Source: Georgfuchsia sp049276455
GTDB taxonomy: Bacteria; Pseudomonadota; Gammaproteobacteria; Burkholderiales; Rhodocyclaceae
Reading direction: 5' to 3'
NCBI GenBank assembly: GCA_049276455.1
Contig: JBASWL010000076.1
Location: forward strand, 1 to 64,000
Length of the DNA: 64,000 nt
Each line of letters begins with the position of its first letter. Position 1 is the first letter of the stretch. The notes under the pieces are model-generated. The model had not been told where the DNA came from. It made no database searches and saw only the letters and a list, made by a program, of their open reading frames with translations. Below are positions 19,363 through 29,333 of the stretch, one piece after another. The translations under genes were made by a program, and so were the position numbers.

Positions 19363-20619
19363 ATGCGTTTATCGGAGCTCAAAACCCTCCATGTCGGCCA
19401 GTTGCTGGAGACGGCCGTCGAAAACAACATCGACGGCGCCAACCGGATGCGAAAGCATGAATTGATTTTTGCGCTGCTAAAGAGTCAGGCTCGCAAAGGC
19501 GAGTTAATTTACGGCGACGGTGCTCTCGAGGTTCTACCCGATGGCTTTGGCTTCCTGCGTTCCCCCGACACATCCTATCTGGCAGGTACCGACGATATTT
19601 ATGTCTCGCCTTCGCAGATTCGCCGCTTCAATCTACGTACCGGAGACACAATAGAGGGTGAAATCCGTACGCCGAAGGAAGGTGAGCGTTATTTCGCCAT
19701 GGTCAAGCTTGATTTGATCAATGGCCAGCCACCGGAGAACAGCAAAAACAAGATTTTGTTCGAGAATCTGACGCCGTTACATCCGACCGAGCACCTCCGA
19801 CTCGAACGTGACATCAAGGCTGAGGAAAACATTACCAGCCGCGTCATCGACATCATTGCACCGATCGGAAAGGGACAGCGCGGACTGCTGGTATCCAGCC
19901 CGAAGAGCGGCAAGACGGTAATGATGCAGCATATCGCCCACGCCATCACCACCAATCATCCCGACGTTACCCTGATCGTGCTGCTTATTGACGAGCGCCC
20001 AGAAGAGGTAACAGAAATGACCCGCACCGTGAAGGGCGAGGTCGTCGCCTCAACCTTTGACGAACCAGCCTCGCGTCATGTCCAGGTTGCTGAAATGGTG
20101 ATTGAAAAAGCCAAACGTCTCACTGAACACAAGAAAGACGTGGTGATACTCCTTGACTCCATCACCCGTCTCGCCCGAGCTTACAATACCGTGCAGCCGG
20201 CCTCCGGCAAAGTGCTCACCGGCGGAGTCGACGCCAATGCACTGCAAAAACCCAAGCGTTTTTTCGGCGCCGCACGCAATATCGAGGAAGGTGGCTCATT
20301 AACGATTATCGCTACGGCACTAGTCGAAACCGGCAGCCGCATGGACGATGTAATTTACGAAGAGTTCAAGGGCACCGGTAATATGGAAATCCATCTTGAC
20401 CGGCGCATGTCCGAAAAACGCGTGTATCCAGCAATCAACGTCAACCGCTCCGGCACACGCCGCGAAGAACTGTTATTGAAGCCGGACGTGCTGCAGAAAA
20501 TGTGGGTACTGCGCAAATTGCTCTACAACATGGACGATCTTGAAGCCATGGAGTTTCTCCTTGACAAGATCAAGGCGACAAAAAACAACGGCGAGTTCTT
20601 CGACTCAATGCGGCGATAA
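19363..20619 (+). CDS. rho: Transcription termination factor Rho
   Basis: Hexameric RNA helicase for factor-dependent termination. The 418 residues have the N-terminal RNA-binding domain with GFGFLRSP (about 60-70). The Walker A segment GLLVSSPKSGKT has K181 and K184 at the E. coli positions, and Walker B is VVILLDSITRLARAYN. The R-loop and arginine-finger region follows. The rpmE gene that often follows rho is not here. sppA converges only 23 nt downstream. Confidence 0.98.
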   Translation: MRLSELKTLHVGQLLETAVENNIDGANRMRKHELIFALLKSQARKGELIYGDGALEVLPDGFGFLRSPDTSYLAGTDDIYVSPSQIRRFNLRTGDTIEGEIRTPKEGERYFAMVKLDLINGQPPENSKNKILFENLTPLHPTEHLRLERDIKAEENITSRVIDIIAPIGKGQRGLLVSSPKSGKTVMMQHIAHAITTNHPDVTLIVLLIDERPEEVTEMTRTVKGEVVASTFDEPASRHVQVAEMVIEKAKRLTEHKKDVVILLDSITRLARAYNTVQPASGKVLTGGVDANALQKPKRFFGAARNIEEGGSLTIIATALVETGSRMDDVIYEEFKGTGNMEIHLDRRMSEKRVYPAINVNRSGTRREELLLKPDVLQKMWVLRKLLYNMDDLEAMEFLLDKIKATKNNGEFFDSMRR

Positions 20620-20642
20620 AAAAATCAGCCTCAAGCAGTAAC

Positions 20643-21590
20643 TCAACGCAAGCTAAACCGCGTCACTATCGACGCTGCACCTTCGGCCATGCTCGCACCG
20701 AATTTCCGCGCGAACTGTTCGGCGAAATTGGGTTTCACGGTGTAGTCAAGGATATCCTCGGCCTTGATGACGTCGCGTGCCACGGACTCGGTGGTGCCAA
20801 ATGCATCTGCCAGTCCCAGTTCGATGCTCTTCGCCCCGATCCACATCAGGCCTGAGAAGGTTTCCGGCGTTTCCTTGAGGCGTTTGCCACGTCCCTGCCT
20901 TACTACCTCAATGAACTGCCGGTGAATCTCATCCAGCATACCCAGGGCATAAGCCTTCTGCTCGGCGCTTTGCGGCGAAAAGGGATCAAGCATCCCTTTG
21001 TTATTGCCAGCCGTGAGCAACCGCCGTTCGACGCCAAGCTTTTCCATCGTCCCGGTAAAGCCGAAGCCATCCATCAGCACCCCGATTGAGCCGACAATGC
21101 TGGCCTTGTCCACATAAATTTTGTCTGCTGCCACTGCGACGTAATAGCCACCTGATGCACAAATATCCTCGACCACTACATAGAGCGGAATCGCCGGATA
21201 TTTCTTGCGCAAGCGCACGATCTCGTCACGGATCATGCCGGCTTGCACCGGGCTGCCGCCAGGGCTGTTGATCTGCAACACCACCCCCTTGGTACCCTTG
21301 TCTTCGAACGCGGACTGAAGCCCGGTGATCATGTTTTCCGCATTCGCCTCGTCCTTGGCCTGGATCACACCGTTCAGTTGCACCAGCGCAGTGTGGTCCT
21401 TGCCGTCGGCCAGCCGCTCGGCGCCGCCCCAGCCGCCAAAAGCCGCGAACAATGCAGCCAGATAGGCAAAACCGAGCAGCTTGAAAAATATTCCCCAGCG
21501 CCGCCGCCGCCGCTGCTCGGCAATGGATTCCAGCGCCACTTTTTCGAGGACTTTGCGTTCCCAACCGGGTTCGTTGATATTGTCAGCCAC
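20643..21590 (-). CDS. sppA: Signal peptide peptidase SppA, short form (peptidase S49)
   Basis: A membrane serine protease that degrades cleaved signal peptides. The 315 residues have a basic N-terminus, one membrane helix (about 34-52) and a single S49 domain. The nucleophile is S146 in CASGGYY and the general base K198 in NNKGMLDPFS. Their 52-residue spacing equals that of the Bacillus Ser147-Lys199 dyad. The start is GTG behind GGAAAA. It is half the size of E. coli SppA, which carries a tandem duplication. Confidence 0.9.
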   Translation of the reverse strand: MADNINEPGWERKVLEKVALESIAEQRRRRRWGIFFKLLGFAYLAALFAAFGGWGGAERLADGKDHTALVQLNGVIQAKDEANAENMITGLQSAFEDKGTKGVVLQINSPGGSPVQAGMIRDEIVRLRKKYPAIPLYVVVEDICASGGYYVAVAADKIYVDKASIVGSIGVLMDGFGFTGTMEKLGVERRLLTAGNNKGMLDPFSPQSAEQKAYALGMLDEIHRQFIEVVRQGRGKRLKETPETFSGLMWIGAKSIELGLADAFGTTESVARDVIKAEDILDYTVKPNFAEQFARKFGASMAEGAASIVTRFSLR

Positions 21591-21656
21591 TGCGTTTTCC
21601 TTTAGTCACATGCTTCAGAAATGAAATACCATCATCATGCCCAGCACGACGCGTGA

Positions 21657-22313
21657 TCAGGCATTCTGGCACAGCCACAGACTTAATTCTTCCACGGTAT
21701 TGCAGTAAGCATCCGGCTGCTCCGCCGCGAGCGCGGCCGGTTCGTGCGCGCCGTAACTCACGGCAACCGCACCGACGCCGGCATTCTTTGCCATTTGCAG
21801 ATCATGCGTAGTATCGCCGATCATCACCGCTGCGCCGGGCGACACCCCGAATTCGTCCAACAATTCTTCGAGCATCTGCGGATGCGGCTTGGGAAAGCAT
21901 TCGTCGGCGCAGCGCGTCGCGTCCATCAATGCATGCAATCCGCTGCGGGCCAGCACCTCGTCCAAACCGCGACGGCTCTTGCCGGTAGCGACGGCGAGAT
22001 AATGGCCTCTCGATTTCAATTCCCGCAACAGTTCCGGGATGCCTTCAAACAGTTGCAGCGACCGGCTGTTGGAGAGGTAATGATGGCGGTAGCGTTCCGC
22101 CATCTCGCCGTAACGCTCTGGCGGCAGGGCGGGTACCGCCTGGGCCAGCGCATCTCTCAGGCCAAGGCCGATCACATGCCGGGCAGCGGCGTCCGATGGC
22201 GCCGCCAAACCCATATCCCGCGCCCCAGCCTGGATTGCCTGCGCAATGGCAGCCGTCGAATCCATCAAGGTACCGTCCCAGTCGAAAACGATCAGTTCAA
22301 GGCGGTGTGCCAT
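21657..22313 (-). CDS. HAD-superfamily phosphatase, phosphoglycolate phosphatase-like
   Basis: A 218-residue class I HAD hydrolase. Motif I is FDWDGTLMDS with a nucleophilic aspartate, motif II is ATGKS, and motif III/IV is KPHPQML and MIGDTTHDLQMA. The start is MAHRLELIVFDWDG; the frame extends upstream inside rluC without similarity. It overlaps rluC by 17 bases, a coupling common in betaproteobacteria. The true substrate is unknown. Pyrophosphatase or Gph-like activity is the usual annotation. Confidence 0.85.
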   Translation of the reverse strand: MAHRLELIVFDWDGTLMDSTAAIAQAIQAGARDMGLAAPSDAAARHVIGLGLRDALAQAVPALPPERYGEMAERYRHHYLSNSRSLQLFEGIPELLRELKSRGHYLAVATGKSRRGLDEVLARSGLHALMDATRCADECFPKPHPQMLEELLDEFGVSPGAAVMIGDTTHDLQMAKNAGVGAVAVSYGAHEPAALAAEQPDAYCNTVEELSLWLCQNA

Positions 22314-23256
22314 AGTCCCGTTTCTCGTTGTTCTCAATCCGCGCCACAAAATTGCGCAACTCCACAGGCAGAGGAGCTTCCAATGCAATGGATTCGCCAT
22401 TGAGCGGATGGCTCAACGACAGCGTCGCCGCATGCAGAAACATGCGTTTCAGCCCCGCTTTTTGCAATTCGCGGTTGAGCGTGAAATCGCCGTACTTGTC
22501 GTCGCCAGCGATCGGAAAACCGAGGTGCGACAGATGTACGCGGATCTGGTGGGTGCGCCCGGTTTTCAGTTCGACTTCGACCAGGCTGAAATTTTCCCAG
22601 CGCGCTTTGAGCCGTACGATGGAATGCGCCTCCTTGCCTTCGGCCGCAACACTGACCCGCCGCTCGCCCTCGTCAGTGAGGTACTTGTGCAGCGACAGCC
22701 TGACATGCTGCGTCGGGTTGAGCCAACGGCCCTTGACCAGGGCGAGATAGCGCTTGGCGATCTTGCCGGCGCGAAACATGTCATGCAGGGACGTCAGCGC
22801 CGCGCGTTTCTTGGCCACGATCAGCAAGCCGGAAGTTTCGCGGTCGAGACGGTGCGCCAGTTCCAGAAACTTCGCCTGCGGCCGCGCCCGGCGCAACTGC
22901 TCGATCACGCCAAAACTCACTCCGCTACCGCCGTGCACTGCCGTGCCGGACGGCTTATTCAAAATGATCAGTGCGTCATCCTCAAATATCAGGTCGAAAT
23001 CGCGGGCCGGAGCAACGGACTTTGTCGTTGCCGCAACCCGGATCGGCGGAACTCGCACCACATCGCCCTCGCAAAGCCGGTAGTCTGCCCCGATCCGCCC
23101 CTTGTTCACCCGTACCTCGCCACTGCGCAGGATGCGATAGACATGACTCTTCGGCACCCCCTTGGCCAACCGCAACAGATAATTGTCGATACGCTGTCCA
23201 GCTGACTCTTCGCCAACTTCCAGTAGGGTTGCTGCTTCTTTACTCAAGTCATTCAT
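22297..23256 (-). CDS. rluC: 23S rRNA pseudouridine synthase, RluC type
   Basis: Modifies uridines 955, 2504 and 2580 (E. coli numbering) of 23S rRNA. From the ATG of MNDLSKEAAT the protein is 319 residues. It has an N-terminal S4 RNA-binding domain (about 20-65) and a RluA-family catalytic domain with the aspartate in HRLDRETSG near residue 138. A TTG four codons upstream is an alternative start. It lies divergent from rne, as in many proteobacteria. Confidence 0.92.
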   Translation of the reverse strand: MNDLSKEAATLLEVGEESAGQRIDNYLLRLAKGVPKSHVYRILRSGEVRVNKGRIGADYRLCEGDVVRVPPIRVAATTKSVAPARDFDLIFEDDALIILNKPSGTAVHGGSGVSFGVIEQLRRARPQAKFLELAHRLDRETSGLLIVAKKRAALTSLHDMFRAGKIAKRYLALVKGRWLNPTQHVRLSLHKYLTDEGERRVSVAAEGKEAHSIVRLKARWENFSLVEVELKTGRTHQIRVHLSHLGFPIAGDDKYGDFTLNRELQKAGLKRMFLHAATLSLSHPLNGESIALEAPLPVELRNFVARIENNEKRDYGTPP

Positions 23257-23731
23257 TTTGAAATACAATGATCGCCGGTTAGCCGTTCTGCGACGGCGTG
23301 CCCGACGGCCCGAAGTGGCGTCGGTGGCGCAGTTGCCGGATGTTGCCAGTTGTTGAGTGAATAGTCTGCGAGCGAATCAAAGACCACACCATGACGGCAT
23401 AGGGAGAAGAAGCCAGAACAATGACCCCATCGCATATTGCATTGATGCTGCGTTGTTCTGATGACTACCTCCCGCAACCAAAAGGGTATTTCGCTCGCCC
23501 GAAGCAGCGATACTACTTGAATTGCGCGCAGCACAGGCACACACGATTGCGTGACGCGGGTCCTCCGACATATCGATGACCGGCTTCAAACAACGAGACG
23601 ACAAACTCGATACCACATTGCACTTGGCACACACACAACATGCCGTATTTTCTGCAACACTGGTTGGAACGCCCTAGCGATTAAAGCTTAGGGAGTAGTT
23701 TGTCGTGCCCTGCCAGCGCGCGGGAGCACAC
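23257..23731 (+). promoter_or_regulatory. Long rne leader / rluC-rne divergent intergenic region
   Basis: A 475-bp gene-free stretch between rluC and rne. Short open frames occur on both strands but none has a plausible ribosome binding site or family. In E. coli a structured leader of about 360 nt mediates RNase E autoregulation, and the same role is inferred here from position and length only. Confidence 0.45.
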
Positions 23732-26362
23732 ATGAAACGCATGCTTTTCAATGCGACGCAGGCTGAGGAACTCCGCGTCGCGATTGTCGATGGTCAGAAA
23801 CTGATCGACCTTGACATCGAATCAGCCAACAAGGAACAGCGCAAGAGCAACATCTACAAGGCAGTCATTACCCGGCTAGAACCCAGCCTCGAAGCCGCTT
23901 TCGTTGACTATGGTTCCGAACGCCACGGGTTTCTGCCCTTCAAGGAAGTCGCCCGCAGCTACTTCCGTTCCGACATGGATCCAGGCCGCGCCAGAATCCA
24001 GGACGCACTCAAGGTCGGCCAGGAACTCATTGTCCAGGTTGAAAAGGACGAACGCGGCAACAAGGGCGCAGCCCTCACCACGTACATTTCCCTTGCCGGC
24101 CGTTATCTTGTTCTGATGCCGAACAGCCCGCGCGGCGGCGGCGTCTCGCGTCGGATTGAAGGCGAAGACCGGCAGGAACTACGTGACGTCATGGATCAAC
24201 TGGTGGTACCCACCGGTACCAGCCTGATCGCACGTACCGCTGGCATCGGCCGCAATGTTGAAGAACTGCAATGGGATTTGAATTACCTGCAGCAGTTGTG
24301 GACCGCCATCGAAGGCGCCGCCAACGCCCAATCGGGCGCCTTCCTGATCTTTCAGGAATCCAGCCTTGTCATCCGTGCCATTCGCGATTATTTCCACTCG
24401 GAGATTGGCGAAATCCTGATCGACACCGACGATATTTACGAACAGGCGCAGCAGTTCATGGCGCACGTAATGCCGGCCACCGTCAATCGCATCAAGCGTT
24501 ACAACGACGATGTGCCGCTATTCTCGCGCTTCCAGATCGAACACCAGATAGAGTCGGCCTATTCCCGTCAGGTGACTCTGCCTTCCGGCGGTGCCATCGT
24601 TATCGACCATACCGAGGCTCTGGTCTCGGTAGACGTGAACTCCGGCCGCGCCACCAAGGGCAGCGATATCGAGGAAACAGCCCTGCGCACCAACTGCGAA
24701 GCAGCCGATGAAATCGCCCGCCAGTTGAGACTGCGCGACTTGGGCGGCTTGATCGTCATCGACTTCATCGATATGGAATCGTCAAAGAACCAGCGCGAAG
24801 TCGAGAACCGCCTGCGCGATGCGCTGCATCACGACCGCGCCCGCGTCCAGACCGGCAAGATTTCCCGTTTTGGCCTGCTCGAACTGTCGCGCCAGCGCCT
24901 GCGACCGGCACTGGCCGAAACCAGCTATATCACCTGCCCGCGCTGCACCGGCACCGGCCATATCCGCTCCACCGAATCTGCCGCGCTGCATATCCTGCGC
25001 ATCCTCGAAGAAGAGGCGATGAAGGAAAACACCGGCGCCATCCACGTTCAGGTTCCGGTCGATGTCGGCACCTTCCTGCTCAACGAAAAGCGTGTCGATA
25101 TCGCGCGCATCGAGATGCGTCATCGCGCCAATATGGTGATCGTACCTAATCGGCATCTTGAAACGCCGCAGCACGAAATCATCCGTCTGCGCCACGATCA
25201 GTTGAATGCCGAAGGCACCGTACTACCAAGCTACCAAATGGCGGAAAAGCCCGTGGAAGAAAATTACCAGCCGCCATCAGCGCAGACCGAAGCCAAACCG
25301 GCAAAGCCTCAGGCTGCAGTCAAGGGCATCACTCCAGATCAGCCGGCGCCGATTATCGAGAATCGCCCCAAGGCCGAGGAAGAGAAGCCGAAAGCTGAAG
25401 GCGGTCTGTTCGCAAAACTGTTCTCATGGCTGAAGCCAACCAAAGTCGAGACGCCTCCTCCGGCGAAACCCGCAGCTGGTACTGAGCGTGGACGCCGCGA
25501 AAGTGCTCAGCGCGATGATCGCCGCAATGGCCGGGGGGGGCGAGGACGCAACAAGGAAGACCGTCCGCAACGTGATGGCAGCGAGCGCAAGGAACCGCGG
25601 CAGCAAGGCCCGAAGCGCGACGAAGCGCAAACAGTCCAAGGCCGAGAACCACGCAAGGAGCGAGGCGACAGATCCGGCAGCGAACAGCGCAGCCCGCGTC
25701 CACCGAAGCAGGAACGGCAGCCCAAACCCAAGTTGGAGGCCACTGCGGATACTGTCCGCAAAGGACCTGTCACTGAAGAAGGAGTTGCTCCGGCAGCACC
25801 TGGGCAGAGCGAACGTCGTCGTCGTCGCGGCCGTGGCCGCGGTGGTGAACGCGATCAGCGCAACCAGTCTGAGGGAGCGGAAACCAGTCGTGAAACCGCA
25901 GCCTCGGAATTTGCCGCAGATGTAGCCACCGCGATTGCCTCAGTTCCTGAAGCTCAGACCTTTATTCAAACCGAGTTGTTGCCGCCGCGTGAGGCTCAGT
26001 CACCTGCTCCTTCTATTGAGGAAGCCACAGTTCTGATACCCATGGCTACCGAGCCTGAGCCAATACCCGTTGCCGTTATGCCGTCAGAGGCCCCGGTAAT
26101 TGAAACTGCTGAGCCAGCTATTGAGCCCGAAGCGACGCAAGTGGAACCGGTAGTGGAAGTTCCTGCGCCCGTTCCGGTGCCGACTACAGTCGATGTTTCC
26201 GCTTCCTTGCAACAGGCAGGCTTGGTAATGATTGAGACTGTTGCTGGTGCACAGCCCATTATCGTTGAACAGGCACCAGTACAACCTCGGGGCCGCAAGC
26301 CCAAGCCCGTACCGATTATTGTGGACGAACCATTGCAATTGGTGGAAACCAAACGCGAGTAA
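23732..26362 (+). CDS. rne: Ribonuclease E
   Basis: Endoribonuclease and scaffold of the RNA degradosome. An 876-residue protein from the start MKRMLFNATQAEELRVAI. The order is an S1 RNA-binding domain (about 36-118), the RNase H-like and 5'-sensor parts, and the DNase I-like catalytic core with VSVDVNSGR and VIDFIDM supplying the two metal-binding aspartates. The zinc link CPRCTGTGH follows, then the small domain. After about residue 500 it is low-complexity: basic Arg/Gly runs (RRRRRGRGRGG) followed by an acidic Pro/Glu/Val tail. The frame is open 9 codons further upstream, but the family starts at MKRML. Confidence 0.96.
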   Translation: MKRMLFNATQAEELRVAIVDGQKLIDLDIESANKEQRKSNIYKAVITRLEPSLEAAFVDYGSERHGFLPFKEVARSYFRSDMDPGRARIQDALKVGQELIVQVEKDERGNKGAALTTYISLAGRYLVLMPNSPRGGGVSRRIEGEDRQELRDVMDQLVVPTGTSLIARTAGIGRNVEELQWDLNYLQQLWTAIEGAANAQSGAFLIFQESSLVIRAIRDYFHSEIGEILIDTDDIYEQAQQFMAHVMPATVNRIKRYNDDVPLFSRFQIEHQIESAYSRQVTLPSGGAIVIDHTEALVSVDVNSGRATKGSDIEETALRTNCEAADEIARQLRLRDLGGLIVIDFIDMESSKNQREVENRLRDALHHDRARVQTGKISRFGLLELSRQRLRPALAETSYITCPRCTGTGHIRSTESAALHILRILEEEAMKENTGAIHVQVPVDVGTFLLNEKRVDIARIEMRHRANMVIVPNRHLETPQHEIIRLRHDQLNAEGTVLPSYQMAEKPVEENYQPPSAQTEAKPAKPQAAVKGITPDQPAPIIENRPKAEEEKPKAEGGLFAKLFSWLKPTKVETPPPAKPAAGTERGRRESAQRDDRRNGRGGRGRNKEDRPQRDGSERKEPRQQGPKRDEAQTVQGREPRKERGDRSGSEQRSPRPPKQERQPKPKLEATADTVRKGPVTEEGVAPAAPGQSERRRRRGRGRGGERDQRNQSEGAETSRETAASEFAADVATAIASVPEAQTFIQTELLPPREAQSPAPSIEEATVLIPMATEPEPIPVAVMPSEAPVIETAEPAIEPEATQVEPVVEVPAPVPVPTTVDVSASLQQAGLVMIETVAGAQPIIVEQAPVQPRGRKPKPVPIIVDEPLQLVETKRE

Positions 26363-26384
26363 GAAAAGCTTCAGAAATGGCAAT

Positions 26385-26412
26385 AAAAAGAGGACCTGCG
26401 GGTCCTCTTTTT
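26385..26412 (+). terminator. Rho-independent terminator of rne
   Basis: A perfect 12-bp stem AAAAAGAGGACC / GGTCCTCTTTTT with a TGCG loop, 22 nt after the rne stop. The A and T runs on both sides could let it work in both directions, toward the convergent TauE/SafE gene as well. Confidence 0.9.
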
Positions 26413-26550
26413 ATTCATTTGAAGTATCTGAATTTATATTTGCAGGGGGTAAAACTGGGCATGTTCCGTTTTTCTGAATAAATTATTGTTAGCTCGCCCT
26501 ATGGCATGACATAAGGAGCTTGCCTGCTGCAGCTCAGTGCGATGGATATA

Positions 26551-27339
26551 TCAACCGAGCAATTTCAGCCCTACGCCCCCCAAGACTATGGCAATAGCAA
26601 TCCGGAGCGCCTTGTCCGGCAACTTGCCGCCAAAATGTGAGCCAATCACGACTCCCGGTATCGATCCCAGCAAAAGCCATCCAAGCAGCACAAAATCGAC
26701 ATTGCCCAGCAGGATATGACCTGCCCCGGCGACCAAGGCGAGGGGGATGGCATGGGCCAGATCTGTCGCCACCAGTTTTGCCGGCGTCAGGCGCAGGGGA
26801 TAAAGAAACAAGAGCATCACTGCACCCAGCGCACCGGCCCCAATCGAGGTCAACGCCACCATAAAGCCAAGAATCGCACCTGCGAGTACCGTAAGTGCAG
26901 GCTGATATTTCAAGAAGCGAGAGGGGTCAGTGATGCGCAGATGTTTCCCCAGTCTATTCATGTAGGGCTTTATGACCATTGTCAGCGCCGTGATGACCAG
27001 TACAACGCCCAAGGCGATGGTGATGACACCACTACGGACTCCACTCGATTCAGCACAACGTAGCCAGGTCAGGGTAGCTATTGCAGCAGGCAGGCTGCCT
27101 GTCGCAAGACGGCGGACCACCTGCCAATCGACCCTTCTTTCAGCGTTGTGGACGCCGACACCAACCATCTTGGTCAGGGAAGCATAAAGCAGGTCGGTAC
27201 CAATAGCAGTATGGGGAGCAACACCCATCAGCAGGATTAGCAGGGGCGTCATGACGGCACCCCCGCCAACACCTGTCGCGCCCACCATCGCGCCAACAAA
27301 CAGGCCCGCCAAGGAATTCATCCAAATATAAGCATCCAT
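26551..27339 (-). CDS. TauE/SafE family sulfite/anion exporter
   Basis: A 262-residue membrane protein with about eight hydrophobic helices and the two family repeats: GATGVGGGAVMTPLLI near residue 20 and LTSIGAGALGAVML near 165. TauE/SafE proteins export sulfite, sulfoacetate or related anions. It lies directly downstream of cysNC on the same strand, with about 80 nt between them, so sulfite or sulfur-compound export during sulfate assimilation is a reasonable inference. Confidence 0.85.
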   Translation of the reverse strand: MDAYIWMNSLAGLFVGAMVGATGVGGGAVMTPLLILLMGVAPHTAIGTDLLYASLTKMVGVGVHNAERRVDWQVVRRLATGSLPAAIATLTWLRCAESSGVRSGVITIALGVVLVITALTMVIKPYMNRLGKHLRITDPSRFLKYQPALTVLAGAILGFMVALTSIGAGALGAVMLLFLYPLRLTPAKLVATDLAHAIPLALVAGAGHILLGNVDFVLLGWLLLGSIPGVVIGSHFGGKLPDKALRIAIAIVLGGVGLKLLG

Positions 27340-27419
27340 TACAACCTCGAGTCAATTGCAAACCGCCTGAGGAGTTTTACTCCCCAGGCTATCTGTTGCA
27401 GCTTCGTGAATTGCCTATG

Positions 27420-29333
27420 CTAATTCGAGCTGGGCAAAATCCCGCTCTGACGCAGGGCTGCTACAGCAGCATCAGTTGCGGCCTCAATCGTCAGCTTGGT
27501 CGTATCCAGTCGCAGTTCGGGATTTTCCGGTGCTTCATAGGGCGAGTTGATACCGGTGAAGTTTTTCAGCTCACCCTTGCGTGCCTTCTTGTAGAGGCCC
27601 TTCGGATCGCGCTGCTCGGCGACTTCCAGCGGCGTATCAACAAACACTTCGATAAACTCGCCATCCTCGAGCAAGCCGCGCGCCATGCGCCGTTCAGCCT
27701 TGAAGGGCGAAATGAAGGCCGTAATCACGATCAGGCCGGCATCGACCATGAGTTTGCAGACTTCGCCAACGCGTCGGATATTTTCGACACGGTCGGCATC
27801 GGTAAAGCCGAGATCCTTGTTAAGCCCGTGCCGCACATTGTCGCCATCGAGCAAATAGGTGTGGTGGCCCATTGCTTGCAAGCGCTTTTCCAGGCTGTTG
27901 GCAATCGCCGACTTGCCAGCGCCAGAGAGTCCGGTGAACCACAGTACGCACGCCTTCTGGCCCTTGATGTTGCTGCGCGCTGCCTTGTCGACATCGATGT
28001 GCTGCAGGTGGATATTCTGCGAACGGCGCAAGGCAAAGTGCAGCATGCCGGCACCGACAGTGTTGTTGGTCAGACGGTCAATAAGAATAAAGCCGCCAGT
28101 ATCGCGATTCTGGGTGTAGGGATCGAATGGAACCTGGCGATCGATGCTGATATTGCATACACCAATCGCATTGAGCGAGAGCTGTGTAGCGGCAAGATGC
28201 TCCATCGAGTTCACGTCGACCTGATACTTGATGTGGGTGACCTGGGCGCTGACTGTGCGTGCGCCTATCTTGAGCAGATAATTGCGGCCCGGCAAGAGTG
28301 GCTCATCGTGCATCCAGACAATCGTGGTTTCGAACTGGTCGGCGCATTCGGGCGGTGCATCGGTACCTGAGAGAACGTCACCGCGTGAAATATCGACTTC
28401 ATCTGCCAGCGTCAGCGTTACCGATTGCCCAGCGACTGCATGTTCGAGATCGCCGTCCGAGGTAACAATGCGTGCAATGGTGCTGGTACGCCCTGAAGGC
28501 TGTACGCGTATCGGGTCTCCCGCCTTGATGACGCCGCTGGCGATGGTGCCGGCAAAGCCGCGGAAGTCGAGATTGGGCCGATTCACCCATTGCACCGGCA
28601 TGCGAAATGGCGTTTTTTGCAGGCGCTCTTCGTCGATCTGAACGGTCTCAAGATAGCCCATCAGCGTAGTGCCGTGATACCAGGGCGTGTTATCACTGGG
28701 ATCGGTAATGTTGTCGCCCTTGAAGGCCGACATCGGGATGAAGGTAATGTTGCCGAAGCCAAGATCCTTGGCAAAGGCCATGTAGTCTTCAACAATCGCG
28801 TTGAAGGTCTTTTCCGAATAGTCGACGAGATCCATCTTGTTGATGGCGACCACTACGTTTCGGATTCCGATCAATGAAACCAGATAACTGTGCCGACGCG
28901 TCTGGGTGAGCACCCCCTTTCTTGCGTCAATCATCAATACGGCAACATCGGCCGTTGACGCCCCTGTCACCATATTGCGGGTGTACTGCTCATGGCCCGG
29001 GGTATCCGCCACGATGAACTTGCGCACATCGGTAGAGAAGAAACGATAGGCAACGTCAATGGTGATGCCCTGCTCGCGCTCGGCGGTAAGGCCATCCACC
29101 AGCAAGGCAAAGTCAAGCTGTTCGCCCTGGGTTCCCATTTTCTTCGAGTCTGCTTCCAGCGCTTCCAGCTGGTCTTCAAACAGCATTTTCGATTCATAGA
29201 GCAGACGGCCGATCAGCGTACTCTTGCCGTCATCGACGCTGCCGCAGGTGATGAAACGCAGCAGGCTCTTGTGCTCGTGCGACTTCAGGTAGGCGCTGAT
29301 GTCGGTCGCAATCAGGTCAGAAACGTGTGCCAT
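27420..29333 (-). CDS. cysNC: Bifunctional sulfate adenylyltransferase subunit 1 / adenylylsulfate kinase
   Basis: Activates sulfate: the GTPase part drives APS formation by CysD, and the kinase part phosphorylates APS to PAPS. A 637-residue fusion. The EF-Tu-like GTPase starts with the P-loop GSVDDGKST (residues 31-39) and has DTPGHEQY and NKMDLVDYS. The APS kinase begins at about residue 460 with the P-loop GLSGAGKS (from about 468) and contains DGDNVRHGLN. Its ATG shares one base with the cysD TAA, so the two are coupled. Confidence 0.96.
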   Translation of the reverse strand: MAHVSDLIATDISAYLKSHEHKSLLRFITCGSVDDGKSTLIGRLLYESKMLFEDQLEALEADSKKMGTQGEQLDFALLVDGLTAEREQGITIDVAYRFFSTDVRKFIVADTPGHEQYTRNMVTGASTADVAVLMIDARKGVLTQTRRHSYLVSLIGIRNVVVAINKMDLVDYSEKTFNAIVEDYMAFAKDLGFGNITFIPMSAFKGDNITDPSDNTPWYHGTTLMGYLETVQIDEERLQKTPFRMPVQWVNRPNLDFRGFAGTIASGVIKAGDPIRVQPSGRTSTIARIVTSDGDLEHAVAGQSVTLTLADEVDISRGDVLSGTDAPPECADQFETTIVWMHDEPLLPGRNYLLKIGARTVSAQVTHIKYQVDVNSMEHLAATQLSLNAIGVCNISIDRQVPFDPYTQNRDTGGFILIDRLTNNTVGAGMLHFALRRSQNIHLQHIDVDKAARSNIKGQKACVLWFTGLSGAGKSAIANSLEKRLQAMGHHTYLLDGDNVRHGLNKDLGFTDADRVENIRRVGEVCKLMVDAGLIVITAFISPFKAERRMARGLLEDGEFIEVFVDTPLEVAEQRDPKGLYKKARKGELKNFTGINSPYEAPENPELRLDTTKLTIEAATDAAVAALRQSGILPSSN